Shown: positions 7,134 to 14,421 of the stretch, piece after piece | Layout of the letters: each line of letters starts with the position of its first letter | Numbering within the stretch: position 1 is the first letter of the stretch | Virus record (IMG/VR): IMGVR_UViG_3300035698_009940 | Span: 1 to 37,324 of that record | Strand: one strand, 5' to 3' | Length of the DNA: 37,324 bases | DNA from: a virus | Notes under the pieces: generated by a model | Told to the model about the DNA's origin: nothing | Database searches by the model: none | The model's input: only the letters and a program-made list of their open reading frames with translations | Program-made: the position numbers and the translations under genes

Positions 7134-8338
7134 TGCCTTTCTTCGACGAATCAGAATTCAAGACCGTCCCCACCGTGGCCCGTTGCAACGTCTGCGGTGT
7201 CTACCGTGGCTGCAAGACCCCCAAGATGCCGGTGACCGGCGAGGGGAGGAAGGGAGTCTTGATCGTGGCCGAAGCCCCAGGCAGAGAAGAGGATCGGCAG
7301 GGCATCCAGTTGATCGGTCAGAGCGGCCAGTTGCTCCGGAAGATACTAGGGAAAATTGGTGTTGATCTGGATCGGGATTGCTGGAAAACGAACAGCGTGG
7401 TCTGCTGGCCGGGTGAGGGAAACCCTACGCCGTCAAAGAAGCGGATTCAGCAGTGCCGGCCGAACCTCATAAAGACGATCAAGGAACTGCAACCTAAGAC
7501 GATCATCCTGTTGGGTGGGTCGGCAGTCTCTTCTCTGATCGGTTACCTGTGGAATGAGAGCCCTGGCAGCATCTCGCTGTGGGCTGGGTGGAGGATACCC
7601 GACCGAGAATTCAACACTTGGATCTGTCCCACGTTCCATCCTGCCTATCTGCTGCGAAGCAACGGGGACCCGGCACTGCGGTTGTGGTTTGAGCGGCACC
7701 TGAAGGCAGCGTTCAGGAAGAAAGAGCATCCGTGGAAGGTGATTCCGGACTGGCGGAAGGACGTGCGGATTTTGTACGATCCGGGAAAAGTAAAAACGCT
7801 GTTGGAGGAATTGTTGGATTATGGTCCGATAGCTTTCGACTATGAAACGACGATGCTCAAGCCCGATGGACCAGAGGCGAAGGTAGTCAGTTGTGCAGTG
7901 GCGTGGGAGGCATACGACGGGGTGCGGGCAATCTCCTATCTATGGCGTGGTGAGGCTATCAAGGCCACGCAGGAATTGATCCGATCGGAAGTTCCCAAGA
8001 TCGCAGCCAACTTGAAATTCGAGGAACGTTGGACCCGCAAAGAGTTTGGACACGGCGTTCGGAATTGGGCATGGGATACGATGCAGGCTGCTCACGTGCT
8101 GGACAACCGACCGGGGATCACGGGCCTGAAGTTCCAGGCATACGTGAACATGGGCCAGCCCCCCTACGATGACAAGGTGGGGTCTTATCTCAAGTCGGCA
8201 GGGAGTAGCATACCGAACAGGATTCACGAAGTCGATCCGAAAGAGTTGCTGTTGTATGGGGGCCTTGACTCACTTCTCGAATTTCGATTGGCAAAGATTC
8301 AGATGCGGAGGATGGGGACCAGCTTTCAAGGGGCTTAG
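7133..8338 (+). CDS. Fe-S uracil-DNA glycosylase fused to DEDD 3'-5' exonuclease
   Basis: This protein has 401 residues. Residues 1-200 form a family 4/5-like uracil-DNA glycosylase: C18 and C21 (CNVCG), AEAPGREED near 46-54, TNSVVCWPGEGNP with a second Cys pair spaced C-x16-C (a 4Fe-4S arrangement), and HPAYLLR near 168. Residues 230-400 form the proofreading domain of a family A polymerase: FDYETTM (Exo I), AANLKFEERW (Exo II region), and LYGGLDSLLEF (Exo III, Tyr/Asp). The polymerase domain itself is at 10239. The fusion couples uracil removal or sensing to proofreading. The protein ends right after the exonuclease domain, where a promoter element begins. Confidence 0.85.
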   Translation: MPFFDESEFKTVPTVARCNVCGVYRGCKTPKMPVTGEGRKGVLIVAEAPGREEDRQGIQLIGQSGQLLRKILGKIGVDLDRDCWKTNSVVCWPGEGNPTPSKKRIQQCRPNLIKTIKELQPKTIILLGGSAVSSLIGYLWNESPGSISLWAGWRIPDREFNTWICPTFHPAYLLRSNGDPALRLWFERHLKAAFRKKEHPWKVIPDWRKDVRILYDPGKVKTLLEELLDYGPIAFDYETTMLKPDGPEAKVVSCAVAWEAYDGVRAISYLWRGEAIKATQELIRSEVPKIAANLKFEERWTRKEFGHGVRNWAWDTMQAAHVLDNRPGITGLKFQAYVNMGQPPYDDKVGSYLKSAGSSIPNRIHEVDPKELLLYGGLDSLLEFRLAKIQMRRMGTSFQGA

Positions 8339-8340
8339 AA

Positions 8341-8434
8341 CGGCCGAGAAGGGGCCATACGGGGCTTTGAATCGGGATTAGGTATAATCAGGGGGTAAGG
8401 GCTTGGAAGCGAGTAGAGGGGCATTCACGGGGCT
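8341..8434 (+). promoter_or_regulatory. Repeated promoter-leader element, copy 1
   Basis: This is the first of four related elements. Conserved parts are GCCGAGAAGGGGCCAT, a GAATCGGGATTAGG stretch, TATAAT (8383-8388) followed by CAGGGGG, then the leader block TTGGAAGCGAGTAGAGGGGC and ACGGGGCT. It starts three bases after the exonuclease-gene stop and sits between the two halves of the PolA locus. It probably drives the three ORFans at 8454-9371. Confidence 0.8.
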
Positions 8435-8453
8435 GGAGGTATTGGAGAAGAGA

Positions 8454-8732
8454 ATGAGCAAGGATGAAAAGAGAAAATGGCTGAAAGCACGGGGATGGTC
8501 GCGGCATGATCGGGCGTGTGGTCCGAATGCCTCTTGTGAATTGTGGCAACCCCCGTGGAATGGAATTGGATTTGCTCCTGGTTTGGTTTCATTAGATTGG
8601 GCTTTTCGTAAGGAGCATCGGAGGGAAGATGTAAAACTGGTAGCCGATCTGGACTTGAAAAAGGAACGGGAGATAGTCCAGTTTGATCTGACTGAGGATG
8701 AAGCAAGGGCCATGAGAACCCAAATCTGTTGA
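8454..8732 (+). CDS. Hypothetical protein, basic N-terminus
   Basis: This protein has 92 residues; the ATG follows TTGGAGAAGAG. It starts MSKDEKRKWLKARGW and has a central WQPPWNGIGFAPGLVSLDWA and an acidic helical end (DLTEDEARAM). It is the first gene after promoter element copy 1. No family recognised. The frame is also open upstream into the leader (TTG at 8403), but the ATG with its ribosome site is the better start. Confidence 0.6.
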   Translation: MSKDEKRKWLKARGWSRHDRACGPNASCELWQPPWNGIGFAPGLVSLDWAFRKEHRREDVKLVADLDLKKEREIVQFDLTEDEARAMRTQIC

Positions 8733-8743
8733 AAGGAAGAAGC

Positions 8744-9094
8744 ATGAAACCAATTGAATTCCCGGAACAGAACGCGGTGTTTGCGAAGGATCAGCCTGAA
8801 TATCTTCCCCTGCCAGTTTATAAGGTCGTGGGAGATGATCGTGGTCTTGTGATAAGCTGTTGGCAGTTGAAGTGGTGGGAGCGAATCAAGTTGCTGTTCA
8901 CCGGACGGTTGTGGATTCGGCAGCTAACCTTTGATAACCCACTTCAGCCCCAATTGCCTGAAGTGGATCGTCCATTTTTGAATGGCTTGGAGTGGTTCGG
9001 TGCCTCGTTCGATGATTGCAGGCAGCGGAACATATTCAATAAGAAGGCGGCAGATAGAGACTTGGAAAAAGAACGGGAAGCACTGGAGAAGTGA
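8744..9094 (+). CDS. Hypothetical protein with aromatic membrane-like segment
   Basis: This protein has 116 residues; the ATG at 8744 follows GAAAGGAAG. The middle (ISCWQLKWWERIKLLFTGRL) is the kind of amphipathic, aromatic/basic stretch seen in small phage proteins and may contact the membrane; the C-terminus is a charged helix. It resembles short phage proteins that start with a proline-rich strand (LPVYK) and precede replication genes, but I cannot name it. Confidence 0.6.
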   Translation: MKPIEFPEQNAVFAKDQPEYLPLPVYKVVGDDRGLVISCWQLKWWERIKLLFTGRLWIRQLTFDNPLQPQLPEVDRPFLNGLEWFGASFDDCRQRNIFNKKAADRDLEKEREALEK

Positions 9095-9095
9095 A

Positions 9096-9371
9096 ATGGA
9101 AGCTCAATTGCAAGCTAACCTCGAAACGATGATGGGCTGCTTGATCGAAGCCATGCCAGATAGTTTGGTGGAGCGGTGCGAGCGGGCTGAGCAACTCATC
9201 AAACAGGTGAAGCCTTACGGTGGTTTGATGAGTATGCAGGTGCTGGCTGTTGTCGTGGTGGGGTGGGAATCGACGGCACTTTCTGGGGAGAAGGATCAAG
9301 TATTTCTCACCCGGTCTGAAGCCCTGCGGCGGGAAAAAGAAGAATCAGAGAATTCAAGTGCCCCTGATTGA
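9096..9371 (+). CDS. Hypothetical helical protein
   Basis: This protein has 91 residues from the ATG at 9096, one base after the previous stop. It is largely helical (CLIEAMPDSLVERCERAEQL) with a hydrophobic strand (MQVLAVVVVGW). The 3' end overlaps the likely GTG start of the Spo11-like gene by 14 nt, indicating coupling. Function unknown. Confidence 0.5.
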   Translation: MEAQLQANLETMMGCLIEAMPDSLVERCERAEQLIKQVKPYGGLMSMQVLAVVVVGWESTALSGEKDQVFLTRSEALRREKEESENSSAPD

Positions 9372-10242
9372 ATACATCCCGAGACGATTCTCGAAAGCGT
9401 CGCAGGTGTTGATAGCTCATGCGAATGCAATCATAGAAGAGTACGCCGAGCAGGGTTTCGTGATGACCTTGCGGCAGCTCTACTATCAGTTTGTATCCCG
9501 CGACTTGCTTGGCAATACACCGCGAGAATATGATAGATTGGAACGCATAATATCGAATGGGCGGAATGCAGGATTGATCGATTGGGAGGCTATCGAGGAT
9601 CGGACCCGCAATGTACAAAGCAATAGCCATTGGGACGGTGTCTCTGATATTTTGGATGCAGTGGCTCAGCAATTTCGATATGACTTGTGGGAAAATCAGA
9701 GGCATCGCGTCGAGGTGTGGGTTGAGAAAGAGGCACTGTCGGGAGTCTTCGATGCTGTCTGTCGGGAGTTGGATGTTCCGTTGCTGGCCTGCCGTGGCTT
9801 TTTGAGTCAGAGTGAAATGTGGGCAGCGGGAAGGCGTTTCAAGCGGTATGCTGCTGAGATGCAATCGCCTGTTGTAATCCATCTCGGTGACCACGATCCG
9901 AGTGGCATCGATATGACCAGAGACAATTTTGATCGATTGAAATTGTACTCTGAGCGGTATGTGGAGGTGCATAGGATCGCCTTGAACATGGATCAAGTGC
10001 AGTGGTATCAGCCTCCCCCCAACCCTGCCAAAAGCACAGATAGTCGATTCACCGGCTATGTTGAAAAATACGGAGATGAGAGTTGGGAACTAGATGCTTT
10101 GTCACCGGCGGTGCTGGTCAAGTTGGTGCGGGATGCCGTAGCGGATTATCGGGATGAGTATTTGTGGGATGCCGCCGTGAAGGATCAGCAAGAGGCCCGT
10201 GACGATTTGCAACAACTGGCTGACGAAAGGCGACAGCAATGA
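9358..10242 (+). CDS. Spo11/topoisomerase VI subunit A-like Toprim protein
   Basis: This protein has 294 residues from the GTG at 9358 (an upstream in-frame ATG at 9250 would overlap the preceding gene more). TLRQLYYQFVSRDL (about residues 37-50) matches the winged-helix segment that carries the catalytic Tyr in Spo11/TopVIA. Toprim motifs follow: VEVWVEKEAL with the acidic residue near 122-124, and HLGDHDPSGIDM (about 175-186), the metal-binding DxD. Known relatives cleave both DNA strands through a tyrosyl link. No subunit B (GHKL ATPase) is in the window. It overlaps the polymerase gene by 4 nt (ATGA at 10239), tying it to replication. It could make programmed breaks or relax DNA; the activity is inferred. 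Confidence 0.7.
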   Translation: MPLIEYIPRRFSKASQVLIAHANAIIEEYAEQGFVMTLRQLYYQFVSRDLLGNTPREYDRLERIISNGRNAGLIDWEAIEDRTRNVQSNSHWDGVSDILDAVAQQFRYDLWENQRHRVEVWVEKEALSGVFDAVCRELDVPLLACRGFLSQSEMWAAGRRFKRYAAEMQSPVVIHLGDHDPSGIDMTRDNFDRLKLYSERYVEVHRIALNMDQVQWYQPPPNPAKSTDSRFTGYVEKYGDESWELDALSPAVLVKLVRDAVADYRDEYLWDAAVKDQQEARDDLQQLADERRQQ

Positions 10243-11612
10243 TTCCAGTGGACAGAGAAGCTTACCAACTCATGCAGGATGGAGCCGTTGCCTTGGCACA
10301 AGTCGAAGCCACGGGTGTGCGGATCGACGTACCCTACCTGAAACGCACGATCACCAGGGTCGAAAAGAGGATCGAGCAGCAGGAAGAAAAGCTCAAGCAG
10401 GGTGATGTGTTCAAAGTGTGGAAGAAGAAGTTTGGCAGAGAAGCTAATCTAGGTAGTCGGCCACAGTTGGGGCAAGTCCTGTTCAACGAGTTGGGCCACG
10501 AAAGTACAGGCAAGACGAAGACGGGGAGATTCTCCACCGCTGCTGCCGATCTGGAGAAGCTGGATGTCCCATTCGTTAAGCAATTGATCGCCGTCGAGAA
10601 GTTGAAAAAGCTCCGCAGCACCTACTTGCTAGGTGTTCTGCGTGAGACGGTTGATGGGGTCCTGCACCCGTTCTACAACCTCCACCTGGCACGCACGTAC
10701 AGGTCGTCTTCAGATTCCCCCAACTTCCAAAACCTCCCGATTCGTGATCCAAAATTGGCCAAGCTGTTGAGGCGGGCGTTCATTCCGAGAAAGGGTAGGG
10801 TGTTGGTGGAGGTGGATTACGAGAGGGTGGAGGTGAACGTGGGTGCCTGCTACCATTTTGATCCGACGATGATCGACTACATTAACGATCCGTCTACCGA
10901 CATGCACCGCGACGTGGCTATGGAGTGCTTCAAGCTGACGCAGGAACAGATGACCAGCAAGGCCAGGAAGCTCACGAAGAATCAATGCACGTTCCCTGAG
11001 TTCTATGGTTCATATTATCCCAACGTGGCAAAGGGTTTGTGGGATGGGATAGATTCGTTTGGTGCCACCAGAGAGGATGGGATGGGTTTGAAAGAGCACC
11101 TATTGAATCGGGGAATTACTCACTTGGGAGCGTGCAATCCGAAGGTGCCTGCGGTGAGTGGATCGTTCGAGCGGCACATACAAGATTTTGAGCGGCATTT
11201 TTGGGATGTTCGATTCCAGGTCTACGCCCAATGGAAGAAAGACTGGTTTGCAGAATACCAGCGGAAGGGTTGGATGAAGAGCCTGACTGGATTCGTTTTC
11301 CAAGGGGTAATGAAACGCAACGAAGCGGTCAACTACCCGATCCAGGGCTCGGCGTTTCACTGTCTGCTGTGGAGCTTGATACGGGTGGTCAGGTGGCTGA
11401 GAAAATCGAAGATGAAGTCGCGGGTGATCGGCCAGATTCACGACTCGCTGTTGTTGGATGTGGTGAAGGATGAGTTGGATGCCGTGCTGGCAGGGGTGAG
11501 GCGGATCACGTTGGATGAATTGCGGAAGGCGTGGCGGTGGATCGTGGTGCCGTTGGGGATCGACATTGAGGGGTCGGATGTGAACTGGTGGGAGAAAAAG
11601 GAGTTGTCATAA
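10239..11612 (+). CDS. DNA polymerase I family A, polymerase domain
   Basis: This protein has 457 residues. Family A motifs are present: TYRSSSDSPNFQNLP (template/primer loop), motif A VEVDYERVEV near residue 193 with catalytic Asp, motif B RKLTKNQCTFPEFYG near 243 (Lys, Phe and Tyr-Gly kept), and motif C IGQIHDSLLLDV near 399 with catalytic His-Asp. Unusual points are motif A with DYERVEV in place of the common DYSQIEL, and HDS in place of HDE. There is no exonuclease domain; that is encoded at 7133, so PolA is split. The N-terminus (AYQLMQDGAVALAQVEATG) corresponds to the linker that directly follows the exonuclease in intact enzymes. Confidence 0.92.
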   Translation: MIPVDREAYQLMQDGAVALAQVEATGVRIDVPYLKRTITRVEKRIEQQEEKLKQGDVFKVWKKKFGREANLGSRPQLGQVLFNELGHESTGKTKTGRFSTAAADLEKLDVPFVKQLIAVEKLKKLRSTYLLGVLRETVDGVLHPFYNLHLARTYRSSSDSPNFQNLPIRDPKLAKLLRRAFIPRKGRVLVEVDYERVEVNVGACYHFDPTMIDYINDPSTDMHRDVAMECFKLTQEQMTSKARKLTKNQCTFPEFYGSYYPNVAKGLWDGIDSFGATREDGMGLKEHLLNRGITHLGACNPKVPAVSGSFERHIQDFERHFWDVRFQVYAQWKKDWFAEYQRKGWMKSLTGFVFQGVMKRNEAVNYPIQGSAFHCLLWSLIRVVRWLRKSKMKSRVIGQIHDSLLLDVVKDELDAVLAGVRRITLDELRKAWRWIVVPLGIDIEGSDVNWWEKKELS

Positions 11613-11767
11613 TGGAAGATGAGTTAAAGATTGACTGCGATGATGATGCAATGGACATAATGGAAAATGTGAACGACTGTTTGAAGGAACGGGGTTTGCT
11701 TTTCGAGTGGAATGAGACAGAGTACGATGGATATGTGATTTATCTTCTGAGGGAGTTGGGGGCATGA
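11612..11767 (+). CDS. Small acidic protein
   Basis: This 51-residue frame starts MEDELKIDCDDDAMDIMEN and ends LLRELGA. The ATG overlaps the polymerase stop (TAATG) and its stop overlaps the methyltransferase ATG (ATGA), so it fits the tight operon perfectly. No family recognised; the acidic composition resembles small phage inhibitor or adaptor proteins, but that is not evidence of function. Confidence 0.5.
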   Translation: MEDELKIDCDDDAMDIMENVNDCLKERGLLFEWNETEYDGYVIYLLRELGA

Positions 11768-11871
11768 AGAAGCACAAGCGTCACCGTTTGTTCAACAAGG
11801 ATTGCAGAGTGGTCTTGAATAGGATGAAGGAGGGGGTTATCGACTCTGTGATTTGTGATCCTCCGTATGGG

Positions 11872-12678
11872 TTATCTGATCCATCTTCGCAACACAAATT
11901 CAACAGCGTTTTTCGCAGATTGGTTGATGTCGTATTCCCAAATCTCAATGAGTTCGATCCTGAGCTTGCTAAGTATATCGACCTTGCGGGCATACCGCTC
12001 CAATGTTCTAATTTGAGCAGGCGAAAGATTGGTATGATCGTAGAATCTGGTATCAGCATGCCAGAATGTGCCGTTGACTTCGACAGCGACTCGGTGCTTT
12101 GGGATGTACATGTCGAGGCAGGCAGAGAATCTTCCTGTGTTAGGTTCTCTGATGTAGTATTGTCTCGTAAATTCAAAACCGAGCCTGGTCATTTCCTCGG
12201 AGACTATGTTCTCGATTTTAGAGATTCGGTTGATTTTTCCATTGGCAATGCTATTGGCAGATGCGGCACTCAGTTTGGCCTTGGTAGCTTCAGTGTGCCC
12301 ATAGTTGTTACGCCTGCGGCGGGTCGCTGCTGCCCTCTTTCCGCTTTCCTTTTGTGCAATCTTCCCGGCTTCAGTGAAAACATAGGGCTTCGTACAAATT
12401 CGGGGAGTATGCCCAGCGGTTCGACCAGCGTACATACAAGCAGCACAGCAGTAGAGGGCTTTGTGCTTACTCTTGATGGTACTGGGGCTTCTGGTGAACT
12501 CCGATCCGCAATTGGCACAAGAGACTGTGATTTGGTTTCTCAACTTAGCTGCACGAAACTTGTAAGAACACGCACGGGAGCAAGTGGTCTGCCTCCCGAA
12601 TTTAAGCCTTGTCGAATCAGCGTAATAATTGATACCGCAGACGGGGCAACAGATGCTTACTTTCATGTTTGGCTCCAT
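11872..12678 (-). CDS. Homing endonuclease, zinc-ribbon plus Vsr-like/EDxHD nuclease
   Basis: This protein has 268 residues, encoded antisense within the methyltransferase gene. Two zinc-ribbon-like Cys pairs at the N-terminus (CCPVCGINYY...CSRACSYKF and CANCGSEF...CCAACMYAG) are followed by a linker with KAKLSAASANS (NUMOD-like). The C-terminal nuclease of the Vsr/EDxHD type carries SKIENIVSEEM, DMYIPKHRVAVEVNGTFWH and LIEIWEYDI. Such enzymes nick or cut at conserved sites to spread their own gene. Its C-terminal codons run up to the DPPYGL motif of the host gene, the usual kind of conserved target. A minus-strand TATAAT precedes it. There is no room for a group I intron core, so it looks free-standing. 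Confidence 0.8.
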   Translation of the reverse strand: MEPNMKVSICCPVCGINYYADSTRLKFGRQTTCSRACSYKFRAAKLRNQITVSCANCGSEFTRSPSTIKSKHKALYCCAACMYAGRTAGHTPRICTKPYVFTEAGKIAQKESGKRAAATRRRRNNYGHTEATKAKLSAASANSIANGKINRISKIENIVSEEMTRLGFEFTRQYYIREPNTGRFSACLDMYIPKHRVAVEVNGTFWHADTRFYDHTNLSPAQIRTLERYARKVDILSKLRIELIEIWEYDINQSAKNAVEFVLRRWIR

Positions 12679-12705
12679 ATTTCAGAATATAAAAAGGCTT
12701 GTTCT

Positions 12706-12711
12706 ATTATA
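12706..12711 (-). promoter_or_regulatory. Minus-strand extended -10 promoter for the endonuclease gene
   Basis: On the minus strand the sequence reads TGGTATAATAGAAC, a perfect TATAAT with an extended-10 TGN, 28 nt upstream of the ATG at 12678. It lies at the edge of the insertion beside the methyltransferase sequence, so the element appears to carry its own promoter. Confidence 0.55.
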
Positions 12712-13195
12712 CCATCCACAGGCTTCATGGGAAAGGATTGGGATTATGGTGTGCCGGGTGTAGAATTCTGGACGCAGATAATGAGGGTCTGTAAGCCAGG
12801 AGCAATGCTGCTGGCGTTCGGGGGCACGAGAACCTACCACCGTCTGGCGTGTGCTATTGAGGACGCAGGCTGGGAAATTCGTGATTGCGTGATGTGGATT
12901 TACGGCAGCGGCTTCCCAAAATCGCTGGACATTTCCAAGGCAATCGACAAGGCGGCGGGTGTGGAGAGGGAACAAATAAAGCACAAACCTCGGGCTATTA
13001 CGTCTGGTACAATGTCTGGATCATGTGATTCCCGGCCTTGGATTGATCAAAGTCGAAAGGTTGGTTACCATGAATGTGATGGACCAGATCCTGCCACCGA
13101 AGCGGCCCAACTCTGGGACGGCTGGGGGACTTCTCTAAAACCAGCATTTGAGCCGATCATCGTCGCCATGAAGCCACTGGACAAAGAACCGTGGT

Positions 13196-13573
13196 CTATT
13201 GAACTGACCCCAGAACTCTTAGACGAGTGGGAAGCGATTGAAGCCGATCATGTGTAATTGCCATTTCCAAAGTCGAATGACACGGGGCACAAAGGGCTAC
13301 CAAGTTCTTCAGGATGTTAGCCTCGTCCTGGTCATCGTAGTTGCGGCGTGGATCAATGTGGTGAACGTCGAGACGGCGACCGCTGGGGCTTCTCAAAACA
13401 CCACAATTACGGTGTGTCATGTTGGCTCGTTTCCATGCCACGTGATAATCACGGCTGCAAAATACTGTGTCGGTTTTTCTCGCTTGTATCCGATAGTGGT
13501 GTCGTTGAAAGGAACGCTTGCACATGGAACAGATTAAAGTTGCTTTCGACTTTTCCAAGGGAATACCTATCAT
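13196..13573 (-). CDS. HNH homing endonuclease, antisense in the same methyltransferase gene
   Basis: This protein has 125 residues from the ATG at 13573; longer starts up to 13684 would run into methyltransferase sequence. CSMCKRSFQRHHYRIQARK with CSRDYHVAWKR forms a zinc-ribbon DNA-binding part. RRLDVHHIDPRRNYDDQDEA, NILKNLVALCAPCHSTLE is a classical HNH core with His-His, Asn and a CxxC. It interrupts the methyltransferase between MKPLD (13184) and FVKNALEHG (13638). A minus-strand TATAAT lies at 13628-13623. It is the second independent insertion of a different nuclease family into one gene. Confidence 0.8.
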   Translation of the reverse strand: MIGIPLEKSKATLICSMCKRSFQRHHYRIQARKTDTVFCSRDYHVAWKRANMTHRNCGVLRSPSGRRLDVHHIDPRRNYDDQDEANILKNLVALCAPCHSTLEMAITHDRLQSLPTRLRVLGSVQ

Positions 13574-14354
13574 TCCGGCAGACGTAAAGCGTCGTGTGCG
13601 TGCTGGTAAACGTGTTACGATCATTATAGAGGTCGGTTCGGGTTTTGTCAAGAACGCCTTGGAGCATGGGGTGGCGGGAATCAACGTGGATGGTTGCAGG
13701 GTGGGGGTGGAAAGGCGAGTAAATCCTGCGACGAGTAAGCAGGGAACACCATGCTATGGAGATTTCAAGGGTGCCCCGCCGAGAGAATGTACTGGACGCT
13801 GGCCCGCGAACGTGATTCACGACGGCAGCGAGGAATTGCTGGTGGGGTTTCCGGGGATGAAGGGGGCCAGCAGCACGGGGCTAAACCACGTCGCTAGTAA
13901 GCCATACGACCACGACAATAAAATTTACGGGAAAGGAATTGCGGATAATCATACTCCATTCGATTACGGGGACGGCAAGGGCTCCGCCGCTCGGTTCTTC
14001 TATTGTGCCAAGGCCAGCAAGTCGGAACGCAATGCTGGGTTGAAGGGGTTGGAAGAACAATTGGCTGGTGTTAGGGCTTTAAGAGACGGTGGTCGGAAAA
14101 GTCAATTGAGAAGTAACAACCACCCAACGGTCAAGCCAGTTGCGTTGATGGAGTACCTTTGTAAACTGACGATGACTCCGACTGGTGGAGTGGTCCTTGA
14201 TCCGTTCATGGGGAGTGGAACCACCGGGGTGGCCTGCGCCAAAGTGGGAAGGAAGTTCGTGGGGTGCGAGATCGATGAGGGATATTTCGAGATAGCAGAG
14301 AAGAGGATTCGTAGTGCTTGCAGGAGGGCTCGATCCAGTTTTGGAATTGTCTAG
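13524..14354 (+). pseudogene. Amino-DNA methyltransferase, 3' part (motif I/X half)
   Basis: The frame starts at the ATG at 13524 (AAAGGAACG site), but its first ~38 codons are antisense to the HNH gene or its leader. Genuine methyltransferase sequence begins near 13638: NALEHGVAGINVDGCRV, RWPANVIHDGSEEL, ARFFYCAKASKSER, NNHPTVKPVALMEYLCKL, and the SAM-binding motif VLDPFMGSGTTGVACAK near residue 224, ending CEIDEGYFEIAEKRI. It is in a different frame from the 11764 part, so the second insertion breaks continuity. The two parts together would give a complete beta-class enzyme of roughly 430 residues. Split-protein function is possible but unproven. Confidence 0.8.
13623..13628 (-). promoter_or_regulatory. 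Minus-strand -10 box for the HNH gene
   Basis: The minus strand reads CTCTATAATGATC, a perfect TATAAT 50 nt upstream of the chosen ATG, at the junction where methyltransferase coding sequence resumes. The placement mirrors that of the first inserted endonuclease. Confidence 0.45.
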
Positions 14355-14373
14355 GTTCTGGTTTGGGGTAAGG

Positions 14374-14379
14374 TATAAT
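14374..14379 (+). promoter_or_regulatory. Putative promoter -10 box TATAAT
   Basis: TATAAT preceded by GGGTAAGG lies 42 nt upstream of the ATG at 14422, in the gap after the methyltransferase. It likely drives the exported-protein genes 14422-16426. No convincing -35 seen. Confidence 0.55.
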
Positions 14380-14421
14380 GTAAGTAGAGTTTCCCATTTT
14401 CTTTTTCAAGGAGTTTGTGTG

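Larger units (their letters stand above)
11764..13257 (+). pseudogene. Amino-DNA methyltransferase, 5' and middle parts, interrupted by antisense endonuclease genes
   Basis: Residues 1-38 hold the start of a beta-class N4/N6 methyltransferase ending in catalytic motif IV DPPYGL. From about 11872 to 12715 the sequence is the reverse strand of an endonuclease gene. At 12724 real methyltransferase sequence resumes (GFMGKDWDYGVPG, LLAFGGTRTYHRLACAIEDAG, WIYGSGFPKSLDISKAIDKAAG) and ends at EPIIVAMKPLD near 13184, where a second antisense gene begins and the frame stops at 13257. The + frame stays open across the first insert, so a 497-residue product with a nonsense insert is possible. The remaining domain is at 13524. 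Activity could persist only as separate fragments. Confidence 0.8.

Noticed and set aside
11764-13640. Group I or II introns carrying the antisense endonucleases
   Set aside because: Sequence not used by the endonuclease frames is only some tens of bases on each side, too little for an intron core; no intein motifs are present either.
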